In this document: positions 12,101 through 24,100 of the stretch, piece by piece | Layout of the letters: each line of letters starts with the position of its first letter | Position numbering within the stretch: the first letter of the stretch is position 1 | Translations under genes and position numbers: made by a program | Assembly (NCBI GenBank): GCA_900754515.1 | Contig: CAAEDD010000040.1 | Coordinates: forward strand, 1-24,703 | DNA length: 24,703 nt | DNA from: an uncultured Oscillospiraceae bacterium | GTDB lineage: Bacteria; Bacillota; Clostridia; Oscillospirales; Oscillospiraceae | Direction: 5' to 3' | The notes under the pieces: model-generated | Told to the model about the DNA's origin: nothing | The model's input: only the letters and a program-made list of their open reading frames with translations | Database searches by the model: none

Positions 12101-15100
12101 GCCTCGTCGGTGCCGCCAAGTATTCTGGTGATATTTCTGGTATAGTTGTCTGCCACAGCAGAGTTCAGCCCCACGCTGACTGCGCCGGCGCTGCCTGCAA
12201 CCGCAAGGGCCTCTGCGCTGGAGCTATTGGTGGAGTTCTCCCGCCCGGTGTACATTGTTACGCTCCTGGCGTTTACAGTGGAATCAGTCACATCCAGCTC
12301 CACCACATTTCCGGCATCCAGCAGCACATAGCTGGCAACCATGCCTACGCTCACGGCTCCCCCTGCCAGCTGGGCCACGTAGGCTCTGCCTGTAGTATTC
12401 ATGCTGCCGTCCATGGATATATCCCCTGTGGCAGCTATGTTCGCCCGGTTGATGCCTGCATAAGCGTCGCTGCGGTTGAAGACCAGAAGCACCTGACCGC
12501 CCAGGGCTATGGCTCCGCCTGTCACGTTGGCGGCATAGCTCTCAGCCGAGGAATCTATGTCGTTGGAAATGCTGATGTTGTTGGCCTGGATATTGCCCTT
12601 GGCACCGTCATCTTCCGCCCCTGTCCCGGGGACTGCGCCGATGTAGGTACGTACAACGGGGGCAAGCTGGATGAGAGCCACGGAAGCTCCCACCGCCACG
12701 GCCCCGCCGGCAACGCCCACGGTGAATACATTGGCGTCGGTATTGACGGTGGACTTGAGGCTGATATCTGCCGCTGCGCTCTTATTGACCTTGGCCACGC
12801 TGACGCCCTGGGAGATGAAGGTCTCCGTCAGGCTCTTGCCAAGCACCACGCCCACGCCCGCATTCACTGCACCTGTGCCTGCGGCAAGGCCCGCCGCCGC
12901 CGCAGTCGCGGTGTTCTTTGTAAGGGTGCTGAGAGAGATGCTGTCCACATCATTGAGGCTGCCGCTGCCCTCCACAGAGGCCTTGGTATGGCCCTCACAG
13001 ACCACGGCAGATGCGCTTGCACTGGCTCCCACCAGGGCTCCGCCCAGGGAGAGAGTGGACGCAACGATATGTTCGTACTGGTTTGTAGCTTCGATATTCA
13101 GCTCTCCTGCTTTCTCAACGCTGCCTCTCAGGGTGGCGATGGCGTTGGAGCCCAGGCTGACTACCGCCACTGCTACACCTGCGCCCGCAGTGCCGGACGC
13201 GCCGACGCTGATGGAGACGGCATGGATGGTGAGGTCGGTGATACCAAAACTGTCGCTCTGATTATTGAGATAGTCGTTTACCAGTTCGTCGGTCTCACTC
13301 AGCTCACTGCCGGTGAGCAGGGGTGCGCCGGTAAATGCGCTTATAGTAATATCCCCGTCTGCGCTGAGAACGGAGCCGATACCTGTGCTGGCTTCCACGT
13401 TGCTGTTGAGTATGGCCACCGCCATGCCCACGCCGAAGCCCGCTGCGCCGGACACGCCTACAGAGGCAGTCACCAGACTGGCGTTAAGCAGATCCTTTGC
13501 CTCCACCCGGATGTCTCCAGCACTGGTGACGCTGGTATTGTCTCCAATAAAGGCTCTGGTGAAATCGGTGGATTCAGGCTTGGTGAAGTCGTATATTGCG
13601 GCCGCCTCGCCTCTGTCGCTGCTGTCGTTTTCCAACTCCGGAACAGTGAGGTCCGCGCCGGGCTCACCGGCGGTCACCTGTCCGTCGCCGTCCTGGCTGA
13701 CAGAATATTCTTTGTTTATGTCTTCGCTCAGGTACTGGTCGTTGCCGTCATAGACTGTGATATATACAGGTCTGTCGGTAACGATGGTGGTTTCGTTATT
13801 ATTTTCGTCGTAGTAGAGCGGCTGTCCGTTTCCATTAGTCTTTTGCACCTGCTCTCCTGCGCTTGCCTCGCTGTATCGATATCCGCTGCCTGAGATATCC
13901 TCCCCTATCGTTTCACTAAGTCCCTCATAGATATTCCGGGCAGCCTCGGGAGCTTTGTCCTTCATGCCGAGCTCTTCGCCCTCTCCGTTAATGAGGGAAT
14001 CGGCATTGAAGTACTTCTGCAGAGCCTCGGAGGAATCGTCATCCAGCTTGCCGCCCACAACCGTAGCCATGAGCACCACACCTATGGCTGCGGTACCGCT
14101 GCCTTCCAGAGAAGCTGCATAGCTGCGCACATCTCTGGTGCTCAAGGCATTGATCAGGACGTCTTTCGCCGTGGTCAGAACATCATAGTTATCGCCTATC
14201 CCGGCGCTGACGCTGTTCTTGGCAATGGTGGCTATGGCCGTAATTCCCACGGCTGCGGTGCCGGAGAAGGAGGCGGTGGCCGCTGCACCGATGAGCTGAT
14301 AATTGTCCTTGGCGTCAACGGTAATGCTGCCGGCTTTGATTATTAGCTTGGTAGCATCTGTATTGTCCAGGACTTCAGCCCTTGTAATCAGCTTGGTAAC
14401 TACAAGATCAACAGTACCGGAGACACCTGCAGTGCCGCCGCCGGAAATACCGGCGCCGTCTGCGGTGATGAACTCGCTGGAATTTGCCAGAAGGCTGAAG
14501 TAGCCCAAAGCATCCATTGAGCTGCCGGAAAGGAGCAATGCCTCGGTGGTACCGGTGAAGTAGCTGACTATCGCCACGCCGCCCACTGCCGCAGTGCCGG
14601 AACCGGCCAGGCTCAGTCCTATATTATAGAGGGTAATATTGCTGTCGGCAGTGACATCCACATCGCCGCCGCTGTGAATCTGACCCCCCAGATGGGCCTG
14701 GACCAAGTCATCAAAGAGCAGCACGTTGCCGCCGATGGCCCCGCCCACGGTGCCGCCGGTGATTCCGAAGCTTGCGGAGAGGAGGAAAAGGGTATCTTTA
14801 CTGTCTGCCTTTACCGCAATGGTCTTTTCTGCGCTGACAGACTGGCCGCCGTCCAGGATGGCGCTGACCTGCTTATCAAAGGATATTGTAACTACCGTCG
14901 CTCCTACGGAGGCGGTGCCGGAGCCATTCACGGATAGAGCTCCGCCGAAGTTTATGGCATAGGTTTCATCATGGGCTTCGACTGCTATCTCTCCCTCGCC
15001 ATCGGAGCTGTCGGAGCTGCCGTCGCCGTCAACGTCGGTTCCGCTGTCAGGGGAAAGCCCTGCGGACACCCTTGTGTTGCTGCCCACATGGGCGTTGACC

Positions 15101-18100
15101 AAGTTGCGGATTATCATGGTGTCGGCAACGCCGGTAGCAGTAACTGTTCCGCTTCCCGCTACGGAACCTGCTACGGCAGCCATGTATATTTCCTCGTCGG
15201 AGAAGGCGTGGATTATTACACCCTTGCGCCTATCCTCCCGGTTGGAAGTTTTTATTCCTGCGTCCGCGCCCTTTGCCAGAGCATATGCGACAAGCTGGGA
15301 GTCCTTACCCACGGTGGCCTCCACTATGTTGTCCATGGTCAGGGTATTTACACTGGCTCCCAGACCCACGGTACCGCTTCCGCTGATATCCGCTGCTCCC
15401 GCTCCGCTGACAATCAGGTTATTACCGTCGGACACGAGGCCAATGCTGTCATAAGCCGCGGCAGTGGTATTATCGCCCATGCGGCTGGTGGCCTGGGTTT
15501 CAAATCTGTTGGTTATAACAGTCCCCGCCAGCTGGAAGCTGGTCTGCCCCTCTGCAGCAACCGCCGCACCGGCAGCAATAGAGCTGCTGTCTGCCCCGGA
15601 CTCCAGGAGTATGCTGCCCTTCTTTGCCGTGAGCACTGCGGACTGGGCCGCCTCCGGGTTGGATTCGCTTATGCCTATGCTGGCCATAGCCTTCTGTCTG
15701 AAGGTCTGGGTAAGCACGGTAGCTCCAAAAGCTGCGGTAGTATTGCTGCCCGCATTCAGGCTCAGCAGAGCCGCAAGGACTTTACTGTCGTTAAAAGCAT
15801 GGACCAGGATGTCGCCCTCCTGGGCGATGAGGTTCACACCGGAGCCCGCCAGGGCCACGGTCTCGGATTCATTGCTGAAAACTGCCACGGTAGCCGCCGC
15901 CCCTGCGGTACTTTGAGGCGCGCCGGAAGCGGAGGCCAGGATGTGCATGAGCTTTTCGCTGCTGTCCGCTGTAAGGGAAATGCTCTTTGCCGTGACGCCG
16001 GCATTATCTCCCAGACGTGCCCCGGTCTTATTGGCAAATTTCCCGTAGGCCACGGTACCGCCTGCGGCGACATTGGTATTACCGGTGGCAAAACCCACGC
16101 TGACGGCAATGATAGCGGTCTGGTTGTTGTTATCTCCATTTACGCTGAAGTCACCCAGAGCAGTGATATCGGTTCCGTCGCCCACATGGGCCAGAGCCTC
16201 TGTCTCGCTGCTGACCAGGTTGACTCCGCCGCCCACAGTCAGTATGTTCTGCCCGCCTGCTGCAGTGGCATCAGCCACGGTTACATCCCAAAGGTCGTTG
16301 TCGGCGCTGGCGCTTACCTTTACATTGCCGTTGGTGCTTATCCTGCTGCCGTCGTCGGTATCACCGATGGCGGCGGACACCTTGTCGGAAATCTCTGCCA
16401 GAGACACCACGGCGCCTACGGCAGCCTTGGCTGCGCTGATACTGGCAGAGCCTGCAATCACGCGCGTGGATGCGGCACTGTCAGCGGTGACGGCCAGCCC
16501 GTCGCCTGCATCATTGCTGTCCAGACTTAGTTCGGCGTTATCCCCTATTTCCGCCCGTACACTGTTGCCAGTATGAAGGGCAGCCAGGGTTCCCGCAAGG
16601 TTTGCGGCAGTCTGGCCAGAGGTATTTATACTTCCGGAAACAGCTTCCACATAGTAGTTTACCATGGCCATGTAATTTATCATGTCAAAAATGTCCATGA
16701 CGTCGTCGGTGCCGATGGTACACTCTATTTTGATTTGGGTAATCTGGTTGAGCTGTCTGGGGAGGGTAATATCAAACAGGCCCTTCTCCGGGTTGGTAGG
16801 ATTGTCTGAGGCACTGTTGATGGTGAGCAGATTGGACCAGTCGAAGGGGAATTCATACATGCTCTCATCAACTATAGGACGCTGGGCGTTCACAGTAAGG
16901 GATCTGGCATCAGCAGTAAAGTCATCCCCCACCAGAGCGTGGATATTGCTGTCGGCATAGAGCATTGTAGCAGCTGCTCCCACACCCAGGGTCTGTCTGC
17001 CGATGTTGGCGCCCAGAGCACGGATAGCCAACTTGCTAAGGTCAATTGCTTCAACTGTTATATCTCCCCCGGCGATGACCGTGATGCCGTCACCCAGCTG
17101 AGCCACGGAATCGGCATAGGCGCTGAGGACAGCCACAGCTCCGGCCAGGCCCAAAGTGCCATTCATACCGGTGGCTATGGAAGCGGCAATGGCCTGGGCG
17201 CTCATATAGGCCGGGAAGTATCCGGTGGTATTCTGGCTGCTGTGGACAGTGACGTCCACGTCGCCTGCGGCCTGAATGCTGACGCCGTCCGCCACATAGG
17301 CTTTGGCCGAGTTACGGTTAACGGTAACAGCCACGGCCGCGGCGGCAGTATTGGCGCCCTGAGGTGCAGTAGTTATAGTTGCACCGGTGGCACGGGTACG
17401 GAAGTTTGCGTTATTAATGGCGCTTGCTTCCACGTCTCCGTCCTTTGAGACTACGTTGTCAAGAATCTGCGCCAGTATATTGTGTTCGGTGAGAGCCACG
17501 CCTACTGCGGCAGCCACGTTGATGCTGCTGGTGGGAGTGGTCACCTGAGTTCCGCTGACGCTGATATCACTGCCGCCCGCTGTACCTGCCGCAGCAGAGA
17601 GGCTGTTTGCCTGATTGGTGCTCTTGGTAAAGTCGATATGCAGGAGCCTCAGCAGGTTGGAGGAGAAGGGTATGGATTTTTCAAAGCTCCTCTGGGCAGA
17701 AGCGCCGCCCTGCATAAGTTTGCTTTCAAGACTGGCGGCACCCAGCTTGTTGCCTGCTGCCGCTATTTTATTTCTCAGTGTACTGACCTCGGAGGCTCCG
17801 GGGCTGATATAGTTCAGGCCTTCCCGGAACTTCTCCAGTATCCGGTCCAGATCAGCGCCGATGGAGGTGGCCATGGCATAGCTCTCATCGGTGTGGTTTG
17901 CCGCTGCATGGACTCTCACACTACCGGAGGCCTGAGTATCGGCAGCCAGGGTCGCCTGGATGTCACTCTCTGCCTGGTATACACCCACGGCTGCACCTAT
18001 GGCCGCACGGCTGCCCGCTGCAAAGGCGGAAACCTCTGTGCTGCTTTCACCGCTATAGATAGCCTGCACCAATACGTTAGCCATGGCGTAAATGTCCTTG

Positions 18101-21100
18101 CCGGCCGCATCTGTGCCGGTAAGGATGCCGCTCTCCAAAGTGTCGGCAGCGGCGGTAGTCTCAAGGTGGCTGCCCTCCAGCAGCTGGGCCTTGACCCGGG
18201 ACTCCACAAGAGCTACAGCCACCGCCGCATCGGCGGAGATACCCTTGGTATTAGTGCCCTGGTTTGCAGCTTCCATGAGAGCCTTATTTTCCCCAAGGCC
18301 GCCCAGAGTTGGCATGACCTGATAGGCCTTGTCCCTGCGGGCAATGGGGTCACTTCCGGCCACAACGACGGTGTCTACATCGTCCCTATAAGTGGCCAGG
18401 ATTGCCAGAGATCCGCTCTTTATATTGCGGTTGCCCAGGGCGCTGACAGTCTCGTCATCCCCCTGGCCGGTGACGGTCTCGGTGCCTATACGGGCTATGA
18501 CGCTGGATTCTATAAGATTGACGGCAAAGGAGGCACCCACGCCCACGGAGCTGCCGGGTTTCCTGGCAGTGGCCGCTTTTGCAGCATAGCCCAAGGATTT
18601 GTCGGCACTGGCAGTGGCGGTGGTATAAACCAGCTGAGCCTCGTTGGCCTCCACCCGGAGCTCGCCTCCGGACTGAATATCATATATGTTTTCATCCAGA
18701 GCATCCCGCCCTGCTATGCTGGCCTGGGAAACGCCGGTGATGTCGGTAACTGCGGCAGAGCCGGCAACTCCCACACTGGAGGCGCCCACGCCGGAGATGG
18801 CCTGGGTGGAGATGGTATGACCCACGCCTTCCAGCTCGTTGAGGCTGCCGAACTTGCTGCTGAGCAGAGCAGCAAGAGCATTGTACATCTTGTCCACGCC
18901 CAGACCCAGCTGAGTAAACTCCTCCTGCAATTCCTGCAGAACTGGGAGCGTTACTATCTGGGTATTGGGATCAAGGGAGAAGTCAAACTCCAGCTTCCAG
19001 TTTTCACTGTCGGCAAAGGCAGAAGTGATCCCGTCTATCAAATCGCCGAAGGCGTCGGCATAGAGCTGGGCGTTCTGAGAGGCAACTTGCTCGTCGCCGG
19101 TGAGACTGGCGACTATCTGATTTATCATAAGTTCCTTTGCAGCCTTTGCACGGAGATAGCGGTCGCTTTCCTTCTCCGCATCTGTGCTGCCCTCTGTCAT
19201 CAGATAGGCGTCCAGCTGAGTTTTTTCCTCCTGGGTCAGGGCAGCATTTTCGTTTTGCGCAAGCTTAAGAATCAGGGGCATGAGCTGATATCCTTCCACC
19301 ATTTTCCCGGCGGTATAGTCCATCATAATCTCAAGCTCTTCAATCAGCTCCGCAGTATAACTGTCATAGCCGTACTTTGTTTCATATTCGGCGTAGGGGT
19401 TTTCCTCACCGGTGTGATTCTCCACCAGTTGTGCAATAATGTATTGCTCAAGGCCGTAGGCATGCTCTATGCTCAGGGAGCTCTCTTCATCCACCCACTT
19501 GGCGGTGATAAGATCCTCCACCAGCTCTCTTAATGTGCGCTGGCCTGCGCCTTCCACCACTACTTCTACGCCACTTGCAGTTTTCTGCTTTATCTGTTCC
19601 TCTTCCTTCAGGTCTTCCTGCCACAGGGCAATGTCTATCATGTCTTTCACTGCCTGAGCCAGGACTTCTTTGTTTTCCTTCTCGTTAAGGAAGATATAGG
19701 CTGCGCTGGTTTTCAGGGCGTTGTCGCCGACGGCGCCCAGCACAGTCTCCAGATTTCCTTCCTGGATGAGATAGTCCACCAGGATTTCATAGGCATATTC
19801 CAGAGCGTCGGACTCGTCCTTCTCGTATATCTCTGCTGCGACGGTGATCTTGCCGCCGGCAATGAGCTTGCCGTTGCCGACCAGGGCCAGATTCTGATGC
19901 TCCACCACGTTTGTGGCCACGGCTACGCCCACCCCCACATAACTGTTGGTGGTGGAGGCGTTGGATTTGAGCTGAGCGTCGGTGTCGTTGCGTGAGAGGA
20001 CAGTGATGTCGCCTGTGGCCTCTACATCCGCACCGTCGATTATCTCGGCCCGGGATATGTTGCTGTGTATGTTCACCGCTATACCTGCCGCAACCTGGAT
20101 GCTGCCCTCCATAGTGGAGAAGCTGCCCCGCTTTGCGGAGGCTTTGGACACGGCGTCTGCATTGGTGTTCTTTGTATTTACGGTCTTTGCCAGGTTTTCA
20201 CCGTTTTTCAGCTTTTCATTGGCGGTCTTATCCGCCTGCGTTTGAGCGGCCTCATCGGTCCCCTGAGAAGTCTTGCCCGAGGGCTGAGTCTCGCCGTTTA
20301 ATAGTCCGTCGGTCTCTCCGCTGCTTGCAGCAGGGGTGCTTCCGCCGGTGCCGGCGGGCTTGCTCTCGGCGCCCTTGACGGCAGCTTTAACATTGTGATT
20401 TATACGGCTGACGGATTCCGCCGCAACATTCACGTTGCCGCCGGATTTGACCTTGCGTTTGAGGTAGGCTTCGGCAGAGTCGTTGATAACCGCCACGCCC
20501 ACGGAGGCACCCATGCCCACCTTGGTTCCAGCCGCCGCTGCATCCGCAGTGAGGTAGCGACTCATCTTACTCTGGGCGCTCACGTTCACGCTGCCCTTGG
20601 CCTGGACGCCCTGGTTGGACTGGCCCAGGTTGGAATACACGTATACGCCGGAGACGCCGGTGGCGGACACGGGAGTGGCGGAGATGCCGCCCTCGGAGCC
20701 TGCCGCCGCAAAGATGCGCTCGCCGCCGGTATAGTAGGCGGAAACTGTGATGCTGTTCAGCGGGATGGAAGCAGGCTGTCCGCTGCTGAGGTCTTTAAAG
20801 CTTATGCCGTCTTCTATCTCGGCAATGACGTCTATGCCGGTAACACCCACAGCTATGCCGGCGCCCACACCCAGGCTGTCGCTGGAATAGGTACGCTCGT
20901 TTTCAAGGGCTATGCCTGCAATGTTCTTGCGCACACGCTTGCCGCTGGCGTCGCCCACGGTCTCCAGGCTGCTGTCCAGCACATGGGAGAGGACCTTTAT
21001 ATCTGCCTGCTCACCAACCATGTACTCGGCGGTATTTGCCAGGCGGGCGGTGGAGCGGATGGAGCTGACATGGACGGCAATGGCCCCTGCCACCATATTC

Positions 21101-24100
21101 TTTACGCTGGGGGGCACATGGCCGGCCTTGGCCACGGCAGAAGAATCCACGCTGCGGCTTACGGCGGAGACCTCCAGTCCATTGGCTGCCTTAACGGTGC
21201 CGCGCAGGATTTGGGACTCGGTACTGTGGGCAAAGTTGACCACCACAAGTCCTATGCCGGAAGCCAGGTTGGAGGCTTCATTTGTAATCTGTACCTTACC
21301 CACTCCGGGTATAAAGGCCAAAGTGGAATTATTATATAGGGAGCCGTCTGCCCGGACAACGGAGCGGCTCTCGCCCAGGCTGCGCAGGGCTGTACTGCCC
21401 TTTTCGGCGGCGAAGCTGCCGTCGGTGTTTACAAGAGCCTGAATCTGATTGTCCAGCACAGCAATGCCCAGAGCGCCTACTACCTGGGCGCTGGGTATGT
21501 CTGGGCTAGCTTCTCCGGCGGCGCCGTTATTCAGCATGCTGCCCAGGACGTTGCTGCCGGTCACCTTGCTCAGCAGCTTTGCCCTCAGGCCGCTGGTGGC
21601 CGTATTTCTCTGGCCCAACACCGTCTCCACCACGGTAATGGCAGATTTGGTTGACACATAGGTGGTGGCGGGCTGTTGTGGAGCGGGATTGCTGGGATTG
21701 CTAATGTCTACGCTTATAGGGGAGGAAATGGAGTAGGTCACGCTGCGGACCAAGCCGTCCGCCTCCATACGGATGTCTCCCTCTTTGCTTACGGCGGAGG
21801 CAGTGGAGCCGGTACGTTCCTCAAAGTCTCCCAAGTAAACGCCGGTCTCCGTCAGCACCACGTTCACGCTGATAAAGCCGCCGGACTTGGCTTTCACTCT
21901 TGCTATGTCAGTGGGCCCGGCAATGCTGGATGCCTTGCTGACAATACGGCTCCTGGCATCGATACCCAGATCGCCATTGGCGGTAACTGCTGCACCGTCG
22001 GTCACTACAGTCTTAGTGTCGGCAAGTACCACAGAGCTGGTCAGGGAGAGGTCTACCGCAAAGAATCTGCCGACGTCCTTTGCACTGACATATACCTGGC
22101 TGTCGCTGTGCAGCTCGGCTCCGGCTCCGGCGTTGATTGAAGCCTCCTTATCCAGGATAACTCTGGTGACAGCGTCGGTAAGAGCGAAGCCCAAGGGGAT
22201 ATAGCTTATCATCTCGGATGTATCAAAACGGACATATGTGTTTGCCAGTGCATGCACATAACCGCCGGAAGTGATTTTACCCTGAATGGAAACTATTGCC
22301 GTGGGTGCCTTGATGACCATGAAGTTGGTGCCGGAATCTCCCTGGCCCATCAGCACATCCCACATGCCTCTGGTCTGGCTTATCTCCGCCTTGATGTCCA
22401 CAAGGCTGGCAGCCTCGATCACCGCATTTTCTCCAATGGTGACCTTGGCCGTGGCGGTAACGTCATAGACGTCTACCCCGTAGGTCATTTCGGTTCCGGT
22501 AAGTTCATCCTCAATGACCGTGGCTTCCAGGGGATTTGCCGCACCCAAGGCGCTGGGGTCTTCCGCCTGGGCGGTCATTATAATATTCAGACCTCTCAGG
22601 CTGTTGTCTATATTTATCTCCGGAGCTATAAGGAACAGGTTCAGCCCCTCTGCCTCCAGTCCGTCAATGTTCAAAGTGCCGGAGGCCATGGCGATGAGGT
22701 TTGACATGAAACTGCCGTCGCCGATGATATTAACTACCAGTGAGTTAATGGTAAGGTTATCCGCCGGATTTATTCTGTCGGACAGCAGGTAATCAGTGAA
22801 GTCCTGGGCTTGTATGTTGATTCGCTGTCCCTGTACGCCGCTGTTATAACCCAAATTCTCCAGCTTTACGGTCCGTTTATTTTCCAGCAGATCCGTTACA
22901 GTTTCCAGATAGCTACTATTATAATATATATTCATTGTCTGCTGCATGGACACGGGGTCTATCACCGTTCCCGCAACATCTCCCAGCAGTCCTTCCGCCA
23001 CCTTTATGGAAGCCTGGGCCAGAAGGCCAAGCCCGACCTGGGATTCTTCATCATCAGTAATGAAATATATACGTTCTTCATAGGGGATCTGCGCCAGTAC
23101 GTCGCCATCATCATAAAGGTAGGTACTGGCCAGCTCTCCTTCCAGGTGCAGGCGGTCATAGCCGCCGTTCTCCTCTTCTTCCAGATAGACGTCCAGACCG
23201 AAGAAGTCCGTAAATGCTGTTGTGGTGCTGAAAGTAACGCTGTCGTCACCGTCACCGCCGACCACGGTATAGCTTGTCTTTTCAAGGCCGCTCAGTCTAT
23301 TGCCCGGGTAATACTTGGCAATAAGCTCAGTAAAGGTCTTGAGAAGGTTTCGTCCCTGGAGCATGGACACGCCGCCGCTTATATCAGCGCTGTCCGCGCC
23401 TGCACCCAGGTCTACCGCTATTGCAGCACCGCCAAGGTCGATGTCAAAATTATAGCTTGCCTGATATTGGCCGGTACGAGGATCTACAATGCTGGGGTCA
23501 CCGGCATAGAAGTTGGTGGAATTCACCAGGCGCAAAACCAACTGATCCGCTCCGTCACCGGTAAGTACATTGACGGAGGTTTTGGGCCGAGTAGTGATGT
23601 TCTCCACCACATTATTTACGGTATCATTTATAGTTTGGGAAAATAGTTTTGCATAGTTTTTTGCAGTTTCGCCGGCGCCTTCATCTACCAAAGAGCCGTA
23701 TATGTCGGCTATAGCGTTTATCATATCCCATGGGCTCGGCACCTGTACGCCTACCCATGCGCTGGGTGCCTTTGTGACTTGCAAATTCACCCTGTCATCT
23801 CCGCTCTTGGTATCCACGTTCACCGTGCCTACATTCTCGGTCTCGATGACCACATTGTCGTCCAGGGCCGTGCCCTCGTAAGTAAACTCAATAGCGTTCT
23901 TGATTCTTATCTTTTCCTCATTGGCAAAATAAAGGCCAGCAATGAGCAGCTCAAAGCCGTCGGAAAACACGTCGCCTTCCATGCTGGCGCTGCCGTCCGA
24001 CTCTGAGTTGGTGTCTGCTCTATACTGGTCTGTTACAATGCTTATATAGCCATAAGGATACTGGAAATTCTGCTCAGAAAGAATTATATTGCTGAAGATA

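Larger units (their letters stand above)
14041..18840 (-). repeat. Ala/Gly/Val-rich array of ~55-residue units, second block
   Basis: This is the clearest part of the array. Each unit runs roughly A-x-(I/V/L)-G-D-x-x-x-x-(I/V)-x-A, then G-D-(I/V)-x-V-x-A, a variable stretch, S-G-S-G-T-A-A-V-G, and a hydrophobic strand. The Thr of the GSGTAAVG-like element falls at 14914, 14749, 14593, 14431, 14257 and 14092, spacings of 52-58 residues. Two units further upstream (15145, 15370) are 75-77 residues long because of insertions. IGD-type turns include AEIGDNAEL, AAIGDTDDG, AHVGDGTDI, ARLGDNAGV and AQLGDGVTV. Similar patterns occur in very large adhesins of anaerobic bacteria. The block carries inserts near 17.6-17.9 kb, 16.6-16.9 kb and 15.0 kb. 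Confidence 0.85.

Noticed and set aside
14971..16530. Plus-strand ORF of 519 codons
   Set aside because: Antisense shadow across the array. Cys- and His-rich random-looking product.
17482..19533. Plus-strand ORF of 683 codons
   Set aside because: It is antisense to the giant gene in the codon-aligned frame. Its translation is rich in Gly, His, Cys and Leu without domain logic, and it exists because TTA/CTA/TCA codons are rare in the sense gene.
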